A DNA stretch of 9,356 nt from an uncultured Acidobacteriota bacterium (GCA_913043805.1 CAJWMX010000076.1:1-9356), one strand, 5' to 3'; numbered from the stretch's first letter, positions 1-6,627 are shown. The notes: generated from the letters alone by a model not told the origin. Made by a program: numbers and translations.

Positions 1-235
1 CCAGCAGGTGGCCGATCATCCAGGCAAAGGCGGCCAGCGGCGCCGGATCGGTATCAATCAGACTTAACCCAAAGAGATCCAGGTGCGCGGCCCCGGGGAT
101 ATGGCCAGCGGCGTACGCCTCGGCCGGACGTAAGTCAAGGAGCACCGGAGGTTCCCCTCCCGCCAGAAGTTCCACGAGCTCGGTGGCATCGACCAGCAGC
201 CCCGGGTGGGCGTAGCTTGACGGCGTCTCACTCAT
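1..235 (-). CDS. Rhodanese-type sulfurtransferase, N-terminal part (runs off left edge)
   Basis: Seen: from an ATG at 235 the minus strand reads about 78 codons with no stop. Residues ~10-55 show the rhodanese start: a short helix leading into VLLDLRPAEAYAAGHIPGA, then HLDL. The Asp/Arg of the DLR strand and the GHIPGA turn are hallmarks of the fold. The following segment (LSLIDTDPAPLAAFAWMIG) resembles two-domain thiosulfate/3-mercaptopyruvate sulfurtransferases of the SseA type. Known of the family: sulfane sulfur is carried on a catalytic Cys in the C-terminal domain, which lies outside the window, so activity cannot be judged. The ATG overlaps the stop of the upstream gene as ATGA, so the two are probably translated together. 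The alternative is a single-domain rhodanese; the length beyond the edge decides. Confidence 0.85.
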   Translation of the reverse strand, partial: MSETPSSYAHPGLLVDATELVELLAGGEPPVLLDLRPAEAYAAGHIPGAAHLDLFGLSLIDTDPAPLAAFAWMIGHLL

Positions 236-489
236 CCGAGGGCCTCGAGAGCATGCTCGGTCTTCCAGGACCGCTGCTCGAACGTGAATAACCACGCAAG
301 CCGTCTGATCAGAGGGACGGACGTCGCGACCCGGTCGACCCACTCCAGCCCAAGCAGGAACGGTGGCAGCATCCGTTGCTCGTCTGGAATCGAATCAAGC
401 TCGTCCGAACGGGCTAGAAACCTCTCAAAATCGTCCACAGTCATCTCCGCCCGCGCGTGCTTTATAGGTAAGCCAAGGGAGTGTACCAT
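232..489 (-). CDS. Unrecognised 85-residue protein, possibly 5'-truncated
   Basis: I do not recognise this family. Seen: an 85-codon frame with balanced composition, acidic and aromatic in the middle, ending in a basic/hydrophobic stretch (LIRRLAWLFTFEQRSW). It has no signal peptide, clear membrane segment or cofactor motif. Its stop shares the ATGA overlap with the downstream sulfurtransferase, which supports it being a real gene co-expressed with it. The start is uncertain: the ATG at 489 lacks a ribosome binding site, and another in-frame ATG lies at 444. The frame stays open upstream through at least 690 with no ATG, GTG or TTG. The upstream reading (for example WPDYFRGPDGFKQFRRETG at about 499-555) looks protein-like. 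I infer that this may be the C-terminal part of a larger protein that lost its 5' end at a junction near 550-570. Confidence 0.5.
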   Translation of the reverse strand: MVHSLGLPIKHARAEMTVDDFERFLARSDELDSIPDEQRMLPPFLLGLEWVDRVATSVPLIRRLAWLFTFEQRSWKTEHALEALG

Positions 490-527
490 GGCGCTGTCGT
501 TGCCCGTTTCACGCCTGAACTGCTTGA

Positions 528-686
528 AACCATCAGGCCCGCGGAAATAGTCGGGCCAAGGTTCCCGTGTCCTCTCGCGCGTTTCTCGCCGGTCGCTACA
601 TCTACCTCCACGCGCTAAAAGAGCGTTTCGTCCCCAAGCGAAGCCGGCTGAGCCGACCGGAGAAGAGCCAGGAGAACATCTCGTGA
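528..686 (+). pseudogene. C-terminal remnant of an unidentified gene upstream of the aminotransferase
   Basis: Seen: a plus-strand frame opens after the TGA at 525-527 and ends at TGA 684-686, with that stop overlapping the GTG start of the aminotransferase as GTGA. Such overlaps are typical of real operon neighbours, so this is probably the tail of a gene. The last ~39 codons, from GTG 567, read like a basic C-terminus: RAFLAGRYIYLHALKERFVP followed by a Lys/Arg/Ser-rich tail. There is no room for a full protein upstream, because the opposite strand carries another coding-like frame. It could instead be a very small intact gene starting at GTG 567, with a weak AAGG five bases before it. Basic tails of this kind occur in polysaccharide-assembly proteins, but the similarity is too thin for a function call. 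Confidence 0.35.
670..674 (+). promoter_or_regulatory. Shine-Dalgarno site AGGAG for the aminotransferase GTG start
   Basis: AGGAG lies eight bases before the GTG at 683, inside the tail of the preceding frame. It supports GTG 683 as the original start of the aminotransferase gene and argues that the locus was once a working translated operon. Confidence 0.6.
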
Positions 687-1709
687 ATCTGCCCCTGGTC
701 GATCTCCAGCGCCAGCGCCATTCGATCGCCGACGAACTACAGCCGGTAATTGACGCGGTTCTCGATCACTGTCATTTCGTCGGCGGCCCTGAAGTCGGCC
801 AATTCGAGGAGGCGTTCGCCAGCCTGTGCGGCGTGGTCACTGCGTCGGCGTCGGCAACGGCACCGACGCCTTGTTCCTGGCGCTTCTAGCCCTTGGCGTC
901 GGGCCCGGCGACGAGGTGATCACGGCCGCCAACAGCTTCGTAGCCACTGCCGAGGCGATCACGATGACCGGCGCCACGCCGGTGTTCATCGACTGTGACC
1001 CCAACCGCTACACGCTCGACCTCAACCAGGTCGAGAACGCGCTCACATCGCGAGCGCCACGGGTCAAGGCCATCGTGCCAGTTCACCTCTACGGCCTGCT
1101 GGTGGACATGCCTCGGCTTATGGACCTCGCCCGGAAGGCCGGAGTTAAGGTGCTCGAAGACGCCGCCCAGGCCCACGATGCCAGATCTGAGGAAGGCGCC
1201 GCTGGCAGCTTCGGCGATATGGCGGCCTTCAGCTTCTACCCTGGCAAGAACCTGGGGGCGTTCGGCGATGGCGGCGCCGTGGTGACCCGCGATGCCGAAC
1301 TGGCCGAGCAGGTCAGAAAACTGGCAAACCACGGGCGCGTCGGCAAGTCCGACCACGTGCTCTCCGGACACAACAGTCGTCTCGACACACTGCAGGCGGC
1401 GGTACTGAGCGTCAAGCTCAGACACCTGCCGGCGTGGTCAGAGAGTCGGCGGGCGCTTACGCGGCGCTATGTGGAGCGACTGGCGGGCGCAGCGACCGGC
1501 TGGTCCCTCCGACGTTGCCCGAGGGGCGGGAACACGTCTTCCACCTCTATGTCGCACGCTGCGAAGACCGGGACGGATTGCGACAGTTCCTCGCGGACCG
1601 GAAGATCGCCAGTGGCGTGCACTACCCCATCAGCCTGCCGCTGTTCCCCGAGATGACGACCGAGGAACAAGATCGCGTGGTGGATGCGGTTCTCGAATGG
1701 CTCGACTGA
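683..1709 (+). pseudogene. DegT/DnrJ/EryC1/StrS sugar aminotransferase, frameshifted and internally deleted
   Basis: The family makes amino sugars by PLP-dependent amination of nucleotide-linked keto-sugars. Seen: homology runs through three frames. Codons from GTG 683 give LPLVDLQRQR...FVGGPEVGQFEEAF, the usual N-terminus. Near 833-838 the frame slips, and GVGNGTDALFLALLALGVGP continues in the next frame. That frame holds EDAAQAHDA (pyridine-nitrogen Asp) and FSFYPGKNLGAFGDGGA with the PLP lysine codon at 1246-1248. A second slip near 1485-1495 leads to LPEGREHVFHLYVARCEDRD through to the TGA at 1707-1709. Both slips look like loss of one base. Near 1631, HYPI joins directly to SLPLFPEM, whereas relatives carry about 30 residues (the HLQ...Y..LGY segment) between them. 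Total length fits a ~370-residue enzyme minus that piece. The PLP site survives, but the gene cannot encode one intact chain as read. Sequencing error could explain the single-base slips, less easily the deletion. Such enzymes usually sit with O-antigen or exopolysaccharide genes, none of which remain here. Confidence 0.85.
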
Positions 1710-1715
1710 ACCGGG

Positions 1716-3047
1716 CTACGCCAGCACGGCGTATCTGAAGAGAAAGAGCGCCGCGAAGACGTAGAGTAGCCAGTGCACGTCGCTGGCCCGCCCTCGCGCC
1801 AGCTTGAGAACTACCCAGGCCACGAAACCGAACGCGATCCCGTCTGTGATGCTGATCGTCAGCGGCATCACCATGATGGTCAGAAACGCGGGGAGTGCCT
1901 CGGTGGGGTCGTCCCAGTCGATCTGGCGCACTCCGCGCACCATCATCGTCCCGACCAGGATCAGGGCGGGCGCCACCACCGGATAAAGCGTCACCCCGTC
2001 CCCCGCGTCGTAGCCGCCCCCGATCATGCTCACGAGGGGCGAGAAGAAGAGAGACAACAGAAACAACCCCGCAATGACCACGGCGGTCAGCCCGGTGCGA
2101 CCGCCAGCGGCGACACCGGTCGCGCTCTCGACGTAGGCCGTCACCGTGGATGTTCCCAACCCGGCCCCGGCCACCGTGCCGATGGCGTCGGCCAGCAGCG
2201 CACCGCGAGCCCGGGGCAGCTTGCCGTCGCGCATCAACCCCGCCTGCTCCCCAACGGCCACCAGCGTGCCGACGGAATCGAAGAGCGCGAGAAAGAAGAA
2301 CACGAAGATCACGCACGCCATCTCCGGACGAAGCGCGCCGAGCACGTCCAACTGCCCCAGCGTCGGCAGTATCGACGGGGGCAAGCTGGCGACGCCTTGC
2401 GGCTCGATGAGTCCGCCGAGCCAGGCCACGCCGGTAGCGGCGAGAATGCCGATGAGAATCGCCCCCTGTACGCCTCGTACCCAGAGCCCGGCCATGACCA
2501 CCAGCCCCACGAGCGACACCAGGACCGGCGGCATCCGGAGGTCGCCGAGCGCGACCAGGGTTCCGGGCGAGGCCACGATGATGCCGGCCCACTGAAACCC
2601 GATCATGGCGATGAGCAAACCGATGCCGGTGGCGATGGCGTACTTCAAGGATCTGGGGATGGCCGTGATGAGCAGCTCACGCAGCCCGAATCCGGCCGTG
2701 GCCACGAATACGGCGCCGGCGATGGCCACACCGCCGAGCGCCACTTCCCAGGGCACCGCCATGGCGCCGACGACCGTGAAGGCGAAGTAGAAGTTGTGCC
2801 CCATCGCGGGAGCCACCGCGATCGGGTAGTTGGCCAGCCCGGCCATCAGCAGAGTGGCAAAGGCGGAGGCCAGACAGGTGGCGACGAAGACGGCGCCGAA
2901 ATCGAGACCGAGCGAGCTGAGCAGCGCCGGTTGGACGAAGAGGATGTAGGCGAGGGTGAGAAAGGTAGTGGATCCGGCAAGGACCTCGGTGCGCACGCTG
3001 GTGCCATTGGCCGAAAGCTGGAACTGACGCTCCAGGAAGGCCAGCAT
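1716..3047 (-). CDS. NCS2/AzgA-family purine permease (guanine/hypoxanthine/adenine type)
   Basis: An inner-membrane proton-coupled nucleobase carrier by family. Seen: 443 residues, close to the usual ~430-450, with about 12-14 hydrophobic segments. The N-terminus LSANGTSVRTEVLAGSTTFL followed by TLAYILFVQP is the classic AzgA opening. FVFFFLALFDSVGTLVAVGE (~248-267) and GTSTVTAYVESATGVAAGGR (298-317) are the AzgA substrate-helix signatures. The loop that in GhxP/PbuG-type proteins reads about GMGLNAFF is here AMGHNFYF (81-88), marking a divergent subgroup whose substrate I cannot assign. I chose ATG 3047 because it matches family N-termini and overlaps the upstream stop as TGATG, a typical coupled start. 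An in-frame ATG at 3065 would add six residues and overlap the hydrolase gene by 19 bases. The gene is convergent with the damaged aminotransferase, six bases away. Confidence 0.9.
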   Translation of the reverse strand: MLAFLERQFQLSANGTSVRTEVLAGSTTFLTLAYILFVQPALLSSLGLDFGAVFVATCLASAFATLLMAGLANYPIAVAPAMGHNFYFAFTVVGAMAVPWEVALGGVAIAGAVFVATAGFGLRELLITAIPRSLKYAIATGIGLLIAMIGFQWAGIIVASPGTLVALGDLRMPPVLVSLVGLVVMAGLWVRGVQGAILIGILAATGVAWLGGLIEPQGVASLPPSILPTLGQLDVLGALRPEMACVIFVFFFLALFDSVGTLVAVGEQAGLMRDGKLPRARGALLADAIGTVAGAGLGTSTVTAYVESATGVAAGGRTGLTAVVIAGLFLLSLFFSPLVSMIGGGYDAGDGVTLYPVVAPALILVGTMMVRGVRQIDWDDPTEALPAFLTIMVMPLTISITDGIAFGFVAWVVLKLARGRASDVHWLLYVFAALFLFRYAVLA

Positions 3048-3841
3048 CACCGTTCCAGCTCCCATTCCTCAGACTCCGGCCGGACCCGTGCATCGTCTCG
3101 AAGCTTGAAGAGGTGTGCGAGCACGCTCTCCTTGGCCGCCGCCAGCAGCGATGACGACAACCCGGGGTAGATTCGACTGACGATCGCCTCGGCAGTCCGA
3201 GCCCCCGCTTCGAGCGCGGCCAGCACCTGCTCCTCCCGGCGTTGCCGATGCTCCAGGTACTCGGTGAGGACCCGCCGCGGGTCCTCGATCGGCTCCCCGT
3301 GGGCAGGCAGCATTCTGGCCGGCGCGAGCTCGAGGATACAGCGCAGCGACTGAAGATAGTCGGTGAGGCTGCCACCTCGCGTGGCTGGGATCACGACCGA
3401 GCTCCCGAGCACGACCAGGTCCGCGACGAACAGCGTGCCGGTGGATTCGTCATGGAGGCACACGTGATCGGGGGCGTGGCCGGGTGTATGGACCACGCGG
3501 AGGCAACCGTCCCCGGCCTCGACCTCGTCCCCGTCCGCCAGCGGCTGCCAGTCGACGCCGTAGCGCCCATCGAGCTCTGGCCACGGGACTTTTCTGAAGA
3601 TGGCATCCGGCCACCTTGCCGCGACCGCCGAGCTGCCCTCAGCGTGGTCGGAGTGGGCGTGGGTCACCAGCACCTGCTCCAACCGGACTCCGGCCAACGC
3701 CTCGTCCAGCGCTGCCAGATGACGGGCTTCGCCCGTCGCGGCGTCGATGAGCGTCGGGCACCGCCCGTTCAGCAGATAGGTATTGTTGCCGGCGCCGGTG
3801 AAGGGCCCGGGATTGAAACCGGGCAACAGCGTGACATCCAC
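3047..3841 (-). CDS. LACTB2-like metallo-beta-lactamase-fold hydrolase
   Basis: Seen: 264 residues with the full two-metal ligand set: T60-H-A-H-S-D-H66, H122 in HTPGHAPDH, D141 in VADLVVL, and H181 in PAHGEP. Residues ~200-264 form a helical basic C-terminal domain like the winged-helix tail of LACTB2-type proteins. The N-terminus GAGNNTYLLNG is the common first strand. No signal peptide, so probably cytoplasmic. Known of the family: members include endoribonucleases and thioester or phosphoester hydrolases, and substrate cannot be read from sequence. The start is GTG 3841, the only candidate after an in-frame TAA about 20 bases upstream; the nearby ATG at 3837 is out of frame. The gene is first of a two-gene unit with the purine permease, joined by TGATG, hinting at a nucleobase or nucleotide-related role (inference). 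Confidence 0.9.
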   Translation of the reverse strand: MDVTLLPGFNPGPFTGAGNNTYLLNGRCPTLIDAATGEARHLAALDEALAGVRLEQVLVTHAHSDHAEGSSAVAARWPDAIFRKVPWPELDGRYGVDWQPLADGDEVEAGDGCLRVVHTPGHAPDHVCLHDESTGTLFVADLVVLGSSVVIPATRGGSLTDYLQSLRCILELAPARMLPAHGEPIEDPRRVLTEYLEHRQRREEQVLAALEAGARTAEAIVSRIYPGLSSSLLAAAKESVLAHLFKLRDDARVRPESEEWELER

Positions 3842-3885
3842 GGGGTGGGTAAAACGCGGTTACGGAACGTGGAAAACGGACGACA

Positions 3886-3891
3886 ATTATA
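3886..3891 (-). promoter_or_regulatory. Putative -10 box (TATAAT) in the divergent hydrolase/thyX spacer
   Basis: The minus strand reads exactly TATAAT 45 bases before the hydrolase GTG. No good -35 TTGACA stands 17 bases upstream. On the plus strand the same bases read AATTATAC, an imperfect -10 placed so that transcription would start at about the thyX GTG (3895), which has no clear Shine-Dalgarno site. One AT-rich patch in a GC-rich context could therefore serve both directions, with thyX read from a leaderless or near-leaderless message. The spacer also has two AAAACG copies, 22 bases apart (3851 and 3873). All functional statements are inference. Confidence 0.4.
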
Positions 3892-3894
3892 CGC

Positions 3895-5499
3895 GTGTTG
3901 GATCCCGTCGCCCCCGTCGAAGAGTTCACCGCCGACGAACGTCGCGCCCTCGCTCCCTACTTCACCAACGTCGACCGGCCGGTCTTCGCGCTCCGCAACC
4001 TGCCCGAGGTCGTGAAGGGTGCGCTGTTCGCGCGCTATTCCCGTTCGGCAAAATCCGTCCGGCGTCTGTTTCTGGACGAGTTTCACGAGGCTGTGGCCTC
4101 CGGGGGCACCGAAACCGTGGGCGTGGAACGGGCCGAGCGGCTGTATGAACGTGTGTTTGGCGACTACGGCGACGACTCGGTCGCCCAGCTCGGAGGCGCC
4201 CACATCGCCTGCGAGGGAGTCTCGAACATCCTGACGAAGGTGCTCGAACGGGGCCGTCTGATGGCCTACCTCGAGCAATCCACGCGTTATGTCCCCTACA
4301 CCGACCGCCCAGGCGGACGATGGAAATATCACGCGCCAACCGAGCTCGACGGCCATCCCCTGAACACCCGGTACCGCGAAACACTCGACGAGGCGTTCGC
4401 GACCTACGCCCGGTGGTTCGAACCGGCTCAGGAACACTACCGCCGGAAGCACCCGCGGGCGGAAGGCGACTCGGAGGCGGTCTATCGCGCCGCCATCCGG
4501 GCCAAGGCTCTGGACACGCTGCGGGGGCTGCTGCCGGCCGCCACCCGGTCCAACGTAGGCATCTTCGGCTCGGGCCAAGCATTCGAAGCATTGCTGCTGC
4601 GGATGCGAGCGGACCCGCTCGCCGAGAGCCGCGAATGCGCCGACCAGATGCTGACCGAGCTCCGTAAGCTGATCCCGGCCTTCCTGACCCGGGTCGATCG
4701 CGAGGATCGCGGCGTGCGGTGGAGTGCGTATCTGGCATCGACCCGTCGCGACAGCGAGGCCGAGGCCCATCGGCTCCTGGCCGGCCTGGCACCCGAGCCC
4801 CGTGAGGAAGTTACGCTTGCCGACTTCGACCCTGAAGGTGAAGTGAAGGTCGTCGCGGCCGTCCTCTACGAGTCGTCCCGGCTGCCGGAGGACCAGCTGA
4901 TGTCGGTGGCCCGCGGGATGAACGTCGACGACCGGGTCTCGCTGCTGAAGGCCTACGTCGGCGACCGCGCCAACCGGCGACACCGGCCGGGCCGCGCCTT
5001 CGAGCGTACCGACTACTGCTTCGATCTGCTCTCGGACTATGGCGCGTTCCGCGACCTGCAGCGCCACCGGTTGCTGACTGTCGAGTGGCAACGCCTGTCG
5101 ACCGACCACGGCTACACCGAGCCGGCGGCTATCGAGGAGATCGGGGCAGGCGACGACTGGGAACGGATCATGGACCAGACCCGCGCGCTCTACGACGAGT
5201 GGAGCGCGGATATGCCGACGGCCGCCCAGTACTGCGTCCCGATGGCATACCGACTGCGCTACCGGATGCAGATGAACGCCCGCGAGGCGATGCACGTCAT
5301 CGAGCTGCGAACGGCGCCCCAGGGCCATCCCGCCTATCGGCGCGTCTGCCAGCGGATGCACACGCTGATCGCGGAACAAGCGGGCCACCGAGCGCTCGCC
5401 GAGGCGATGTCCTACGCCGACCACACGTCGGTGGAACTGGAACGCCTGGGAGCCGAACGGGCGAACGAGCGGCGCCGGCAGGTGGCGGCCCGCGACTGA
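3895..5499 (+). CDS. thyX: Double-domain FAD-dependent thymidylate synthase ThyX
   Basis: ThyX makes dTMP from dUMP with methylene-tetrahydrofolate and FAD. Typical ThyX is ~220-250 residues; this one is 534 and reads as two ThyX-like halves. Half 1 (~25-265) has R119-G-R121, seven residues, then S129 with R131-Y132, matching RHRx7S except His to Gly. It also has R210-GLLP, like the dUMP-binding Arg-x-x-Leu-Pro, but SGQ where the FAD-binding Asn-Ala-Arg should be. Half 2 (~310-515) has R390-H-R392 but Arg at the Ser position, N461-A-R463 and R472 in NAREAMHVIELR (the catalytic-Arg position), but Q445 in place of the dUMP Arg. Long ThyX-annotated proteins with DLQRHR occur in other lineages, so this is a family rather than a one-off fusion. 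The start is GTG 3895 without a Shine-Dalgarno site; TTG 3898 is the alternative. The stop is one base from the convergent repeat-protein gene. No thyA is seen here. Confidence 0.87.
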   Translation: MLDPVAPVEEFTADERRALAPYFTNVDRPVFALRNLPEVVKGALFARYSRSAKSVRRLFLDEFHEAVASGGTETVGVERAERLYERVFGDYGDDSVAQLGGAHIACEGVSNILTKVLERGRLMAYLEQSTRYVPYTDRPGGRWKYHAPTELDGHPLNTRYRETLDEAFATYARWFEPAQEHYRRKHPRAEGDSEAVYRAAIRAKALDTLRGLLPAATRSNVGIFGSGQAFEALLLRMRADPLAESRECADQMLTELRKLIPAFLTRVDREDRGVRWSAYLASTRRDSEAEAHRLLAGLAPEPREEVTLADFDPEGEVKVVAAVLYESSRLPEDQLMSVARGMNVDDRVSLLKAYVGDRANRRHRPGRAFERTDYCFDLLSDYGAFRDLQRHRLLTVEWQRLSTDHGYTEPAAIEEIGAGDDWERIMDQTRALYDEWSADMPTAAQYCVPMAYRLRYRMQMNAREAMHVIELRTAPQGHPAYRRVCQRMHTLIAEQAGHRALAEAMSYADHTSVELERLGAERANERRRQVAARD

Positions 5500-5500
5500 G

Positions 5501-6031
5501 CTAGCGGGGCGCGCCAGGGGCGGATGTCTCGACCGCGACGACCTGTCCGTCGCTGTAGCGTTCGATCCGGTCAATCGTGCCGTCGCGACGGGTCGAATAC
5601 TCGGCCCGAATCAGAGCGCCGTCCTCGTCGAAATAGGTCCAGCCGTCTTCGATACCGTCGCCCCGAGCCGAGAACCCGACGTTGACCAGCGAGCCGTCCG
5701 GCGCCATGTGGCGCCAGTAGTCGACCACGTCGTCGTTGTTCTGGTCGAACTGACTCTGCAGGACGACGCCAGCCTCGTATCGGGTCCACATGTCGAACCA
5801 GAGGTCCCGATCACGGTCGGTCGCCAGCCAGACCAGCTCACCCGACGCCGCGTCGTAGAGTCGCCCTGAGCCCGGCTCGTCTCGGAGCCGCTCGCCAGAT
5901 GGTCCGCCAACCTGGTACACGACCACACCGGACACCGCCGCCACCACGAGTACCAGCGTCAGAAACGCGTGCTCGAGACGAGACGGTGGCGGGCTGAACG
6001 AGCGACGTCGTGACCGGGATGGAGCTGGCAC
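5501..6031 (-). CDS. Membrane-anchored protein with four Asp-rich ~25-residue repeats
   Basis: Function unknown. Seen: 176 residues. A basic N-terminus (PSRSRRR) precedes one hydrophobic helix at ~22-39 (LTLVLVVAAVSGVVVY) and no lipobox Cys, giving a signal anchor with the rest probably outside the cytoplasm. Residues ~71-169 hold four tandem units of 24-25 residues, with the pattern aromatic-D-x-N-x-D-D/G-x-x-D-x-W, then D-G and a hydrophobic pair; the best are FDQNNDDVVDYW and FSARGDGIEDGWTYFDEDG. The Asp/Asn spacing resembles calcium loops of EF-hand or dockerin type, though units 1 and 4 are degenerate. The gene starts with GTG six bases after the def stop, so it is probably co-transcribed with peptide deformylase. 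I know of no functional link between the two. It ends one base from the convergent thyX stop, with no hairpin terminator between them. Confidence 0.75.
   Translation of the reverse strand: MPAPSRSRRRSFSPPPSRLEHAFLTLVLVVAAVSGVVVYQVGGPSGERLRDEPGSGRLYDAASGELVWLATDRDRDLWFDMWTRYEAGVVLQSQFDQNNDDVVDYWRHMAPDGSLVNVGFSARGDGIEDGWTYFDEDGALIRAEYSTRRDGTIDRIERYSDGQVVAVETSAPGAPR
5525..5821 (-). repeat. Tandem protein repeat region (4 x ~25 codons, Asp/Trp-rich)
   Basis: The four units at residues 71-94, 95-119, 120-144 and 145-169 of the anchored protein share D-x-[NG]-D-[DG]-x-x-D-x-W and a following D-G turn. They have diverged at DNA level, so this is an old duplication visible in protein only. Confidence 0.6.
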
Positions 6032-6037
6032 GGCGGC

Positions 6038-6562
6038 CTACGTCTCCTTGCCGGTCCAGTAGCGGGAGTACTCCTCGAGGAAGGTCAAGCTATCGAAAGA
6101 GGTCATCCGATCGAAGAACAGGACGCCGTCCAGATGATCCGTCTCATGTTGCACGACCCGGGCTGGATAGCCGGATGCGGTCATCGCAATCGGCGTGCCG
6201 TGGCGGTCGAGCGCCCGGATCCGGATCTCGACCGCCCGGGGCACCCTGCCTCGCACGTCGGGAATGCTCAAGCATCCCTCCCAGTCCTCCTCGACCTCGG
6301 TCCCTATCGGCGTGATCTCGGGATTGATGATCACGACGGGCGACATGCCGGCATCCTCCTCATCGACGCCCGCCACGAAGAGACGGATGCTCTCGTGCAC
6401 CTGCGGCCCCGCCAAACCGATACCCTGGCTGTCGTGCATCGTCTCGAACATGTCGTCGATCAACCGCTGAATCCGGGGGGTGGAGATCTCGGACGGCTCG
6501 AGAGGACGGGCTCGCTCACGAAGCACCGGGTGCCCCATCCGAGCCACCTTGAGGATCGACAT
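6038..6562 (-). CDS. def: Peptide deformylase
   Basis: Removes the formyl group from the initiator Met of new proteins at the ribosome. Seen: 174 residues, the family's normal size, with all three motifs: G47-IGLAGPQ54 (motif 1), E96-GCLS100 with the metal-binding Cys98, and Q138-HETDH143 with metal His139 and His143 and catalytic Glu140. The N-terminus ILKVARMGHPVLRERARP and the C-terminal YSRYW tail are also typical. Motif 1 has Gly at the usual second Ala (GLAAPQ becomes GLAGPQ), a mild change. ATG 6562 is the conserved start. A TATAAT on the same strand eight bases before it suggests a leaderless or very short leader. def usually sits beside fmt; here it is followed by the anchored repeat protein instead, and the gene upstream diverges. 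Confidence 0.96.
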   Translation of the reverse strand: MSILKVARMGHPVLRERARPLEPSEISTPRIQRLIDDMFETMHDSQGIGLAGPQVHESIRLFVAGVDEEDAGMSPVVIINPEITPIGTEVEEDWEGCLSIPDVRGRVPRAVEIRIRALDRHGTPIAMTASGYPARVVQHETDHLDGVLFFDRMTSFDSLTFLEEYSRYWTGKET

Positions 6563-6570
6563 GGCCTCGG

Positions 6571-6576
6571 ATTATA
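6571..6576 (-). promoter_or_regulatory. Putative def promoter -10 box (TATAAT)
   Basis: The minus strand reads a perfect TATAAT in a GC-rich spacer; transcription would begin within a base or two of the def ATG. No clear -35 is present. Just upstream lies a small inverted repeat, CCGTC-8 bases-GACGG (6577-6594), which could be an operator or chance. The plus-strand context ATTATAC also occurs upstream of thyX. Confidence 0.4.
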
Positions 6577-6627
6577 CCGTCCGGCCAGAGACGGCCGCCT
6601 CGACTCACGGCTTCGGCTCGGGGGAGA

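Noticed and set aside
886..1425. 179-codon minus-strand frame opposite the aminotransferase
   Set aside because: Antisense of a region whose plus strand has clear aminotransferase motifs; no independent features.
1..1709. Mobile element at the damaged left end
   Set aside because: No transposase, integrase, terminal inverted repeats or target duplication could be seen; damage alone does not show an element.
1773..3170. 465-codon plus-strand open frame opposite the permease
   Set aside because: Very rich in His, Asp, Glu, Arg and Gly with no hydrophobic core. It is the antisense shadow of a membrane-protein gene with strong family signatures.
3807..3826. Inverted repeat GCCCGG...CCGGGC as a terminator
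   Set aside because: It lies inside the start of the hydrolase gene, has no T-run, and encodes the conserved FNPGP residues.
5496..5510. Terminator between convergent thyX and the repeat-protein gene
   Set aside because: Only one base separates the two stops, and neither strand shows a stable stem followed by T residues.
3769..5574. 601-codon minus-strand open frame opposite thyX
   Set aside because: It covers the whole of thyX and part of the hydrolase gene in the antisense direction. Its composition (Arg, His, Val, Gly rich) is what GC-biased third positions of the real genes produce, and no domain is recognisable.
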